33,972 nt of DNA from Gymnopus androsaceus JB14. Taxonomy: Eukaryota > Basidiomycota > Agaricomycetes > Agaricales > Omphalotaceae. Shown piece after piece: positions 22,527 through 33,972 of the stretch; the first letter of the stretch is position 1; each line of letters opens with the position of its first letter. The stretch spans positions 1 to 33,972 of the forward strand of contig ML769923.1 of NCBI GenBank assembly GCA_009733575.1. Direction: 5' to 3'. Made by a program: the position numbers and the translations under genes. The notes under the pieces were generated by a model. It was not told where the DNA came from. It made no database searches and saw only the letters and a program-made list of their open reading frames with translations.

Positions 22527-24545
22527 TCACGTTCGATGTGTGTTCCGTGCTGCGGCTTCGACTCTGGGAGCAATTGGGTGGGTGTGAGGGAGGGTGGATA
22601 GGCATACTGCTGCTCTGTGACGGTGTCTTTCGATTTCCAGCTCCATGGGTAGTAGGGCTGCGTGTATATCGAGGACGTCGGTAGCTGATGTGGACATAGC
22701 ACCCAAGATTAGGATGGCTGCCTGTCGTTGGATAGATGTGAGTCGGCATGATACCTGGGAGCATTTTGGTGCTTCTCCTTTTCTCCGCTTCTGCTGAGGG
22801 GCCAGGACTATATCCACTGCATATAGCATGCGCGGGATGGCTTTCGACTTGAAAAGTTGGCGGATGTGATGACCTGCCATGCCGTCTTTCATTCGTGCGA
22901 GACATCTGAATTGGACAATCCATCCCTGTCCCCGTTTGACCATGAGAGCATGCTGTTCCTTCCAACGTAGGGCCTTGTCCATGATAGTTCCTAGGAAACG
23001 TGCGCTGTCTTCCGAGTGGACTAGCGTGTCTCCTATTGTAATCCCTGGCCCCTTTACTAGAGCGGTCTTCCTCCCTCCTGCTTTCGACTTTGCTAGTACC
23101 ACTGACCCATCCGTCTGCGTATCCAGTGTTAGTTGTGTTAGTCCTTTAACCGCTTCTCTTTTCCTCGTGAAGTCGACCAGTTTGAATTTGTCAACGCCGA
23201 ATAAACAGTTGTGCTTTTTAGCCCAGTCTAGTACGCCGCCATCTCTTTCCATCATCTCTTCTAGTCCTTCGTGGATCTCCGTGACATCGTTCCCTGCCTG
23301 CATTGCCGCAATGTCGTCCATGAAACTGAAGCCCTCCTCATTTTCCCCCCTTCTGAATGTGTTTAGGGCTCCGGCTGCGTATAGGATGTAGCCAATTCCT
23401 GCCGCTGGGTCACCCTGATCCTCACTGCCTATGACTTCCATTGTCTCCGACACGTAGTCATCAAAGACCATTCGCGTGGTCCGGTTGGCATATCTCCACT
23501 CCAACCATGTTACTAGTTCATTGGGGACTCCCAGTAGTCTCAGTTCATGGTATAGCATTGCCAGATCAACACTGGGGAAGGCACCTTTCACATCCATATA
23601 GAGTACAGAGATGATGTCTCCTTGTCTCCAGAGTTCTTTGATGCGATTGACCATTAAGTGGATGGAATCTGTGGTGTTGCGCCCTGGGCATGCTCCGAAC
23701 TGTCGGGCTGGGATTAGGCCAAGGATTTCTGCATTGCGGGTGACTTCATCAGCAACATAGCCATTCAACCCTCTGGCATGTCTGTGTGACAGCACAAGAG
23801 GGCGATGTGAGCCTGGGATTCGATAGTCGGACTTCCCTGGTTTACGTGCAATAATGGTTTCGTTTGTTGCCCAGTCGTCGGGGTATATGGTTTGGGTGAA
23901 GGTTGCTTGGTAGATTGGCGCAAGGTGCGGAGTGAGTATAGTGTTATTGGCCTTATAGAGGTCGTTGGGAAAGGTGCCAGGTCGCATGGCTTTACCGCCT
24001 TTCATTTTTCGGAATACATTGTATATTTGGCGGTTTGTTGGTGGTGCAAAAGTCCAGGCAGGAGCTGGGTAGACCGTGTTGATTGGGACATTGGGCTTGG
24101 GCGGAGGTGGTGGGAAAAAGGCCTGTTTGAAGGCTTCAACTTTACCAGCATTGTCACGGACCGTCTTCTCTCCTTCTTCATTTCTCACCAGTAATTCTGG
24201 GATTCGTGTCCTTCCTCCATCCGACGGTCCACTTTCTGCCATCCTGCCTATGTCCCAGATCGAACTGGAGGTCGCATTCGTTAGATATTCGAGCCATTTC
24301 TCAGATTTCGCTTTTTCCATCTCTGTTGACATGGTCTGTCGCATTTGGCGATACTGTTCATGGACTGGGTGCTCGGGCTGTGCTCTGCAGTGATGCGAGT
24401 GCCCTGCCAGGCGGTCTCGCACCTTCTTCATCTTTTTGAGGTCGTCTGTCCACCATCGGCGCTGCATGGGGCTAGGTTTGACCATCGGGACCTCTTCTTC
24501 GATTACGGATTCTACTGCTTCATCGAGCTCCTTGAGCCTTTTTCA
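22527..24545 (-). pseudogene. LINE reverse transcriptase
   Basis: An open frame of 652 codons from 24485 (same frame up to the TGA at 24543). RT motifs in order: KMKGGKAMRPGTFPNDLYK, IARKPGKSDYRIPGSHRPLV, FGACPGRNTTDSIH, VLYMDVKGAFPSVD (first catalytic Asp), DQGDPAAGIGYILYAAGAL, and FSFMDDIAAM (catalytic Asp pair, FMDD), then the thumb. It ends at TGA 22527-22529, after which the RNase H part continues in the same frame, so this was one polyprotein. The RT core itself has no other lesion visible. Confidence 0.93.
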
Positions 24546-25240
24546 GAACTCCTCCCGACTCGTTATTTCCGTTGGGCGCACTAGTGATTCGAGTTTTGTT
24601 TTCAATTTTTCCCAGAATGATACCGTTTTCTTCCAGTTTCTCCTCGGTCTGGGGTCTACTACTTCGATGCCCATGTTGATTATTGTCTCTATTGGGAAGT
24701 GGTCGGTTTTTACCGGCTGTCGCATTTGATTATGCGTTCGAGTAGGGTTTTTGAGCAGAATACGTTGTCAACCCTGGTGTAGTTACCCGTGGAGAATGAC
24801 TTTAGAGTGGGGATGTTTTCTGGGAGGGCCATGAAGAGATGGTGTTCGGCTAGCATTGTGAGGAGTCGCTGGGCAGCGTCGAGGTTCCGTGTAGTGAAGA
24901 GGTGATGATTCCTGGGCTTGTCCCACATTGGGTGATGACAGTTGAAGTCGCCTAGCCAGATTGTGTGTAGCGGGGGTTTAGGTATGTCCCTTGCCTCAGG
25001 GGAGTTAGTGCAGCAAAGAATACTTTCTAATGAATCGTCATTTCCCCCATCGTTATAGATGTTGAATAGACGGATCATCCCAAAGTCTCCATGGATTTGG
25101 ATGGCTGTGACATCGAGGCTGTCAACTGGGATTTGTGTCCAGCTATTGGTCGGGAGGCAGATGTTTACTAGGAGGAGGGAGCGGGTGGTTTTTCCTTCTT
25201 CGGTGGAGGGGTGTTTAGTGGGGTATACTATAATGTAGTG
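24546..25240 (-). pseudogene. LINE APE endonuclease remnant
   Basis: Begins inside the endonuclease domain (MAHYIIVYPTKHP in frame at the truncated end). Visible EEP motifs are IWLGDFNCHHPMWD, with the catalytic GDFN, YTRVDNVF and, after a one-base frameshift near 24713, KTDHFPIE, the SDH-type motif with Thr in place of Ser. The N-terminal catalytic Glu region is lost. Such endonucleases nick target DNA to prime reverse transcription. The frame continues to a TGA at 24543-24545 that separates it from the reverse transcriptase frame. Confidence 0.85.
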
Positions 25241-25333
25241 GGCCATGGAACCAGTCACTTGGCAGCCCAAATGCCAAAGCGCCACTGCAGTTTATGCCAG
25301 TCGCTTTGCAAGGGATAATTACAATAAGCTTTT
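25241..25333. repeat. Right half of a palindromic MITE (copy A)
   Basis: Matches the right half of the complete element at 29815-29983, from GGCCATGGAACCAGTC through the inverted-repeat arm to CAATAAGCTTTT. The left half is absent; LINE sequence begins directly at its centre. Confidence 0.85.
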
Positions 25334-26977
25334 ATGGCACGTGAGATTACTACATTATTTTCCCTTGCAAATGCGAATGGGAAGGAGTCTGGGTTAGTCA
25401 TAGTCAACATTCTACAGGCATCGACATTGGGTTTGCCAACGTCCATGGCGGACTGGATGGTCGCACTCAGTCGCATCCCAGCAGGGCTACAATTCATCAT
25501 TCTGCTCTTCCTCGTCAGTTATGTAATATGGCCACAAGTTACAAAATAATAGTGTCAATACTTGACTCAATACTTAATACTTAGAAGGACCAGATGTTTA
25601 TCATTAACTATGCGGAACACTTATCTTAATACACTTCCTTCCTTCCATCATGTCCGTCGTCGGATGGTCAGAGCTATCCCTCTCTTCTATCTATTGGCAG
25701 GTTATTTTCGACCCCAGTAACTCTGTGGGGACTCTAACGAGCACGGACGCAGATGCGTCAGTTCCTCCCTTCCTGCTACCGAACTTTTCTGAATTTACCT
25801 CTAGTATTTTCACTAGCTCACTCATTTACCCCCTCTATGTTACCGCCGCTTCCATTCTGGTTCTTTTGCTTCACGTTATTGGAAACACTCCACCTGTTCG
25901 AAAGCTATTCAGACGGCCAAATGTCAGTGTAGAAGAACCTCCTGCTCATGCACAGTCCGAAAGTTTTGTGCAGGAGATTAAGCTTCACATAAGGGAGCAC
26001 GGCGGAGCTGTTATCTATGCGTATATGGTAGCCCGGCTTATCGGCACATTAGCTTTGCTTGGCTTGTCCATCGTGACCTTGGTTCTTGACGAGTTTAAAA
26101 GGGTTGGGAGGCAGGAAGATGTTGTTACCTTCGGGAAATGGGGAAAGAAATATCCGAACAAGAAATACGGTACACGGTTTTCCAATAGGGAATGGTTGGA
26201 AGCTGGGCTTTGCCTTACTTTCGTGCGTCTTCAGTCCATATTTTTCCTCTGTCTATAATAGCTCATCTATCTGCAGCTTTATGCCTCGCTCCTTGCGCTC
26301 ATGTCAGTCACCGCAAAGCCTAGATGGAGCAGAGTGGTTATATGGCATCTTAACATGGTACTTCTGGCGACCTTGTGTGTTTATCTCTATCGGGATATTT
26401 ACCCTCTAGCGACATTTTTTCTCGATCCCAAAGACCTATCAGAAGGTACTATCTTATGGGTTAAATTGCTATCTTGACAATCACTGCTATGGTGGTCCCC
26501 CTCGCAGTCCCTCGGCGATATGTCCCTGTCGATCCCAAAGTTAGTGCTAATCCTTTTCAGATTCATATTTCTATGCACTCACCTTCAATAGAATCCGCTA
26601 CCAGAGCCCAACCCCGAACAGACCGCGTCCATCTTTTCTTTCATTACCTTCGCATTCCTGGACTCATTGGTATATGCGGCAAACCGTGTCACTCATCTTG
26701 GTTTTGAGAAGCTGCCTCCTCTTAATGACCGCGATTTCGCTGAGCACCTCAAGGAATTGAGTTTCAAGGTATGATCTTACTCGAACTAGATAAGAAACCA
26801 ACCTAATATTTATTAGCATTTAGACCTGTTTTCTGGCGCACCAAAAAGACATTTATTCTTTGGACTCATGCGCGTTTTCCGTGGAGAATATCTTGTACTT
26901 GTACTAATGATATTGCTGTATGCATTGGCCGAGTTCGCCGCACCCATCGGTCTTAACAGGCTTTTGCGGTATCTCGA
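25241..26977. repeat. Segmental duplication, copy A
   Basis: Nearly identical to 29891-31869. The match runs from the MITE centre through the ABC transporter 5' flank and its first ~1.3 kb, ending at GGCTTTTGCGGTATCTCGA. After subtracting the 236 bp MITE and its TA from copy B, the two lengths agree within a few bases (about 1737 versus 1741). Differences are mostly one-base indels. Confidence 0.92.
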
Positions 26978-29554
26978 ATCTGGGGGAAAAGATGCGATGG
27001 TACGACCGTGGGTCTGGATACTTTGGCTCTTTTTAGGCCCAGTCGGTGCGACACTTGCGTTTCAGGTTTATATCTTCATCTCGGTGAGTTTGTGAGCTTC
27101 AATTCATTCAAATATTAATTCATCCTCATAAAGACCCGGTCATTAGTGCGCACCCAGGCCATCATCACGCAACTCGTTTTTGAGCACTCTCTTCGTATCC
27201 GTGTCAAGGCTGAGACCTCTGATCCCAACGGAACCTCGACATTCTCTTCGCCGGGGACTCTCACTCCTGATTCTGCATCTGCCATGCACGAAGGCACCAT
27301 CGATGGTTCCGACACATTGCATTCCGTCGTCCGAACTGAAATTGAACCCTCAGCCCTACACTCTAGCTCCTCGTCCGTTTCTTCTAGCAAACGCAAAAAC
27401 CAAAAGGACGAACAGAAAAATGAGGATCATTCACTGAAGTCCGATGCAAGTAACCTCGTAGGAAGGATTAATAACCTCGTCACAACCGACTTGGAAAACA
27501 TCACCGAAGGACGCGATTTTCTCTTCCTTGTACTATACATCCCTGTCCAAATTGGTCTGTGCATAGTCTTCCTATATCTTTTGTTGGGATGGAGCTCTTT
27601 TGTCGGAATGGGTGTTATAATCATGTCCCTTCCATTGCCGGGTTATATCAGCAAGTGGGTACAAAATGTCCAGGAGAAGCGGATGAAGATGACGGATGCC
27701 AGAGTGCAAACTGTTTCTGAATGTGCGGCTTTTTATCCTGTACAACAATTGACCTCAATCGGAATTCTTTTATTCAGCGATGAACGTTCTAAGGATGATC
27801 AAATTATTCGGTTGGGAGAGTAGAATGGATGCCAGGGTTGGGGAAAAGAGAGACGAAGAGCTCATTTGGATCAGGAGATACCAGCTTCTTGATGTCTTGA
27901 ACGAAGTCATTAGGCAAGCGGTCTCGCTACATATTTTTGCATTGGCCCTTAACCTTACCATAGCTACGCTATTCCCGTGCTAACTATGATTGCCGTTTTC
28001 GCTACATAGTTGCGTTTTCTTTCATGTCTTCTTTGTCATGTACTAATCTTTATTGCCTTTCTTCAGCGTTAGTGGTGCTGCTTGTACTCGTGAAATATTT
28101 GCCGCTCACTATCTTCTTATATATAGACCATCGCTATGAAGCAAACCATGCAGGCATCCATTATTTTCAGTTCTATGACGGTTTTCGATATGTTGAGCAG
28201 GCAGATGCGCATAGTTTTCCAGACTATCAACGAAACTATCACCGCAAAAGTGTCGCTTGATCGTGTCACAGACTTCTTGCAAAATGTGTGTGCACGCATT
28301 GACCCCATAAGCTTCTATTAACCCGCCATAATATAGACGGAACTCCTTGATTCATTTTCTGAGAAGATACCAGAAAGTGGTTACTTTGTCCCTGCCGACC
28401 AAGTTACAGATTCGCAAGAAATTGGCTTCCGCAATGCTACTTTTGCATGGTCATCAGATGTGGCTGGATCCTTTACGCCTTCTAAATGCAAGTTCAAGCT
28501 GAAGATTGAAGGAGAACTGTTATTCAGGAAGAACTGTGTCAATCTGATTATTGGTCAAACTGGTTCAGGTAAGTGTCAAATTGATATCCATCGAACCTTT
28601 GGGTGAACTTACGCTTGCTGTCCTCAGGCAAGACCTCTCTATTGATGGCATTGCTCTGTAGGTCATCTTTTAGTAAAGCTCGGGTTCACAATGACTGATT
28701 AGAGTCGGCAGCTGAGATGCATTTCATACCCTCCGGGCCTGATTCATGGTACAATCTCCCCCGAAATGAAGGGATTGCCTATGCAGCACAGGAATCTTGG
28801 GTTCAGAATGAGACCATCCGAGTAAGTGGACTGGATATTGCTTCGTTCTAAAATTCACCGGACGAAAATCGCAGGCAAACATTGTCTTTGGTTCACCTTT
28901 CGACGAGGAGCGATACAAGAAGGTTATCTACCAATGTGGTCTCGAGCGGGACATCACTTTGTTTGAAGCAGGTGATGCTACTGAGGTCGGCGAGAAGGGT
29001 CTCACTTTGAGCGGGGGCCAAAAGGCTCGCATCACCTTAGCGAGGGCCATATACTCGTATGCGAAAGTCATCTTGTTGACGATGTTTTGGCTGCGCTAGA
29101 GTCCGTCGTCCTTTTCACATTGATTTTGTCAGCTGACTTGATTCGTAGTGTACATACCTCCAAGTGGATCGTCGACAAATGCTTTACCGGTGACTTGATG
29201 GAAGGTAGAACAATGATTTTGGTGGTAAGATGATGGCAAGGATCGCTTTCGTAATCTCATTTTTCTTCAGACTCATAATATTGCTATAATCGACCTATCG
29301 CCGGGTTCGTAGTGGCACTTAAAAGAGGCCGCATTGAAAGTCAAGGGACTGTTTCCGAGGCTCTTGGTAAGGATCCTGTGCTAGCGGAAGAGGCGAGGAT
29401 CGAACAGCAGGTCATTGACAAAGCACACGACTTCATAGATTACGGTATTTCCTGTTCCGATTTTGTGTACCCCGATTTTCCTCAAAAAAGGCGGCTAAAT
29501 AGCTTTCCGAGCTTGAACTCGAAAAAAGGAAGCCCGGTGAATGAATCGCGGTAG
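25650..29554 (+). CDS. ABCC-type transporter, N-terminal half (TMD0/TMD1-NBD1), frameshifted
   Basis: Start ATG at 25650 (MSVVGWSELSLSSIYWQ). Hydrophobic N-terminal segments (YPLYVTAASILVLLLHVIG; MVARLIGTLALLGLSIVTLV) precede TMD1 (GEYLVLVLMILLYALAEFAA; AIITQLVFEHSLRIR; TDLENITEGRDFLFLVLYIP; MNVLRMIKLFGWESRMDAR; SSMTVFDML). NBD1 has Walker A GQTGSGKTSLL (split by an intron at about 28569-28627), signature LTLSGGQKARITLARA, a Walker B one base short (TTGTTGACGATG near 29077 where LLDDVLAALD is expected) and the switch His in LVTHNIA. This is an MRP/ABCC architecture; substrates are unknown. The gene stops at 29554 shortly after NBD1, so TMD2 and NBD2 are missing, though they occur in the next gene. 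Several one-base shifts (e.g. near 27978 and 28013) prevent a clean frame. Confidence 0.88.
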
Positions 29555-29814
29555 TGTTTATGATACGGGAGTAGTTTCTGGCGCGTTAGTCAGCGTAAGG
29601 CGAAGACTTTGACCGATGGGCCGAATCTTTTCTCGGGTTTACACAAATCACAATCACACCATCAATCGGTTCATCATGCATGTGCATTCAAGAGTTTAGC
29701 GCCCACTCGTTTTTGAGAGGGCGGTTAGTTGGCAGACTCCTTCCCATTCGCTATTTGGATGGGAGGATAATGAGAGTAGTGTAGTATATATCTTATCTAA
29801 TCTGAGTTGTCATC
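29555..29814. other. Spacer between ABC copy A and MITE
   Basis: 260 bp with no recognisable gene. It does not read as the start of a second membrane domain in any frame I checked, so copy A truly ends at its stop rather than continuing after a small lesion. Confidence 0.4.
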
Positions 29815-29983
29815 AAAAGCTTATTGTAATTATCCCTTGCAAAGTGACTGGCATAAACTGCAGTGGCGCATTGGCCTTGTTTGGGCCTTTGGCCATGGAA
29901 CCAGTCACTTGGCAGCCCAAATGCCAAAGCGCCACCGCAGTTTATGCCAGTCACTTTGCAAGGATAATTACAATAAGCTTTTT
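29815..29983. mobile_element. Complete palindromic MITE, ~60 bp inverted arms
   Basis: Left arm from AAAAGCTTATTGTAATTATC and right arm ending GATAATTACAATAAGCTTTT are near-perfect reverse complements over about 60 bp, including TTGCAAAGTGACTGGCATAA and GTGGCGC, with about three differences and a ~45 bp centre. No coding capacity. No clear target duplication; the superfamily is not assigned. Confidence 0.85.
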
Positions 29984-30177
29984 ATGCATGTGAGATTACT
30001 ACATTATTTTCCCTTGCAAATGCGAATGGGAAGGAGTCTGGGTTAGTCATAGTCAACGTTCTACAGCCATCAACGTTGGGTTTGCCAACGTCCATGGCGG
30101 ACTGGATGGTCGCACTCAGTCGCATCCCAGCAGGGCTACAATTCGTCATTCTGCTCTTCCTCGTCAGTTATGTAATA

Positions 30178-30413
30178 CTGTACTTCTATGTACAGAGGCG
30201 ACGGTCACGGTCACGGAGGCCTCGTCGCGTCGCCTATTTACCGTGATGTCACGGTCAAAATTTGGCCCCGTCGCCTAACTTTCGACCGTGACACACCTAA
30301 AAAAATCGAAAAATATGAAATTCGTCGCATATGTCACGGCCACAACCGGATCCGTCGCCTAAGTTCGGACCGTGACGTACACGTGACCGTCGCCTCTGTA
30401 CATAGAAGTACAG
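30178..30413. mobile_element. 236 bp TA-flanked MITE (Tc1/mariner-like)
   Basis: Terminal inverted repeats of about 32 bp start CTGTACTTCTATGTACAGAG and end in the exact reverse complement. TA flanks both sides (30176-30177, 30414-30415). Copy A has the uninterrupted site (GTTATGTAATATGGCCAC), so the insertion and the TA duplication are seen directly. The interior carries degenerate CGTCGCCTAA...GACCGTGAC subrepeats. A TA duplication with terminal CTGTAC suggests mobilisation by a Tc1/mariner-type transposase, by inference. Confidence 0.95.
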
Positions 30414-30536
30414 TATGGCCACAAGTTACATAATAATAGTGTCAATACTTGACTCAATACTTAATACTTAGAAGGACCAGATGTTTATCATTAACTATGC
30501 GGAACCCTTATCTTAATACACTTCCTTCCTTCCATC

Positions 30537-33748
<3,212 letters not shown>

Positions 33749-33972
33749 ATTTAAAGTATTATATATATATGGTTCTATTTACCTCTTGAATGATATGTAG
33801 AACCTTCACAGGAGTCACAGTAGCGACAACAGGAGCGACATCAACTTTACTTCGAAGTTTAAGCCAACGGCGCTTCAGCATATCCTCGGGCCTCGAAGAA
33901 AAATCTAAGAATCTCAATTTGTTTTCAAGGGATACAAATCGGTTGGTTGATTCAGATTTTAAAGATTTTCAT
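33749..33972 (-). CDS. Possible 3' end of a convergent gene (partial)
   Basis: On the minus strand, from about 33966 to 33760, one frame stays open for roughly 65-70 codons and has protein-like content (LRFLDFSSRPEDMLKRRWLK, then SKVDVAPVVATVTPVKVLHI). It ends in a TAA near the TATATA run, or at a GT donor after ATTCAAGAG. An in-frame TGA near the window edge marks either an intron or the frame's limit. I recognise no family. It could also be chance. Confidence 0.35.

Larger units (their letters stand above)
21081..25240 (-). mobile_element. Non-LTR retrotransposon (LINE), 5'-truncated
   Basis: A minus-strand element read 5' to 3' from 25240 to 21081: C-terminal part of an APE-type endonuclease, reverse transcriptase, RNase H, a CCHC knuckle, a 3' UTR with short GT runs, and a 29-base poly(A) tail (T run at 21081-21109 on plus). 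The EN-RT-RNH-CCHC order resembles fungal Tad1/I-like LINEs; the clade is inferred. ORF1 and the start of the endonuclease are missing. The body has one frameshift (about 24713) and three in-frame TGA codons (24543-24545, 22527-22529, 21762-21764), so the copy is not intact. No target-site duplication is visible; the 5' end abuts a half MITE at 25241. Confidence 0.95.

Noticed and set aside
22879..23391. 170-codon plus-strand frame
   Set aside because: Antisense shadow of the LINE reverse transcriptase; no protein family pattern.
21411..24545. TGA read as an amino acid in the LINE
   Set aside because: Host genes in the window end with TGA (RIC1, ATG26) as a true stop, so reassignment is not supported.

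Overview
The window looks like nuclear DNA from a mushroom-forming basidiomycete (Agaricomycetes). The genes carry many short introns (mostly 45-75 nt, some with CTGAC/CTGAT-type branch sites), and the gene set (Ric1, Mms2, Atg26, a PRELI/Ups protein, F-box proteins, a Y3-like secreted protein, ABCC transporters) fits that group. The species cannot be named from the sequence. I rebuilt exon-intron structures by hand from reading frames, splice signals and remembered family patterns. No alignment or database search was run.

Layout. 1-798: non-coding, with a ~267 bp foldback element. 799-1595 (+): PRELI/MSF1 (Ups-type) mitochondrial lipid-transfer protein. 1922-7349 (-): sterol 3-beta-glucosyltransferase Atg26 in 19 exons, with a one-base frameshift in the last GRAM region. 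7479-8603 (+): SUR7/PalI-like four-TM protein, divergent from ATG26 across 129 bp and containing a GC-AG intron. 8604-9906: non-coding, degenerate repeat. 9907-11590 (+): F-box-like protein, probably disrupted. 11591-12856: non-coding, with a truncated LINE tail and a 78-bp tandem duplication. 12857-13932 (-): alpha/beta hydrolase with a one-base frameshift. 14156-14891 (-): ubiquitin-conjugating enzyme variant Mms2. 15071-18885 (+): Ric1, in 17 exons. 18886-19745: non-coding with a diverged direct repeat. 19746-20458 (+): small cysteine-rich secreted protein resembling the Y3 family.

The right third is dominated by repeats. 21081-25240 (-) is a 5'-truncated non-LTR retrotransposon (endonuclease remnant, reverse transcriptase, RNase H, CCHC knuckle, poly(A) tail) carrying one frameshift and three in-frame TGA codons. 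It abuts half of a palindromic MITE. After that come two partial ABCC-type transporter genes in tandem. Copy A (25650-29554) has the N-terminal membrane domains and NBD1. Copy B (30537-33748) repeats the N-terminal part almost identically, then jumps at a short microhomology to the second membrane domain and NBD2. Between them lie a ~169 bp near-perfect palindromic MITE and, inside the duplicated segment of copy B only, a 236 bp TA-flanked MITE whose empty site is preserved in copy A.

Integrity. PRELI, SUR7-like, MMS2, RIC1 and the Y3-like gene give uninterrupted reading frames whose exon lengths sum to multiples of three. ATG26, the hydrolase and both ABC copies contain one-base indels, often in short homopolymers. 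Copies A and B differ mainly by such indels, so residual sequencing or assembly error is a serious alternative to true pseudogenes. I found no convincing new multi-gene system. The most interesting structure is the split and duplicated ABC transporter locus with its nested mobile elements.
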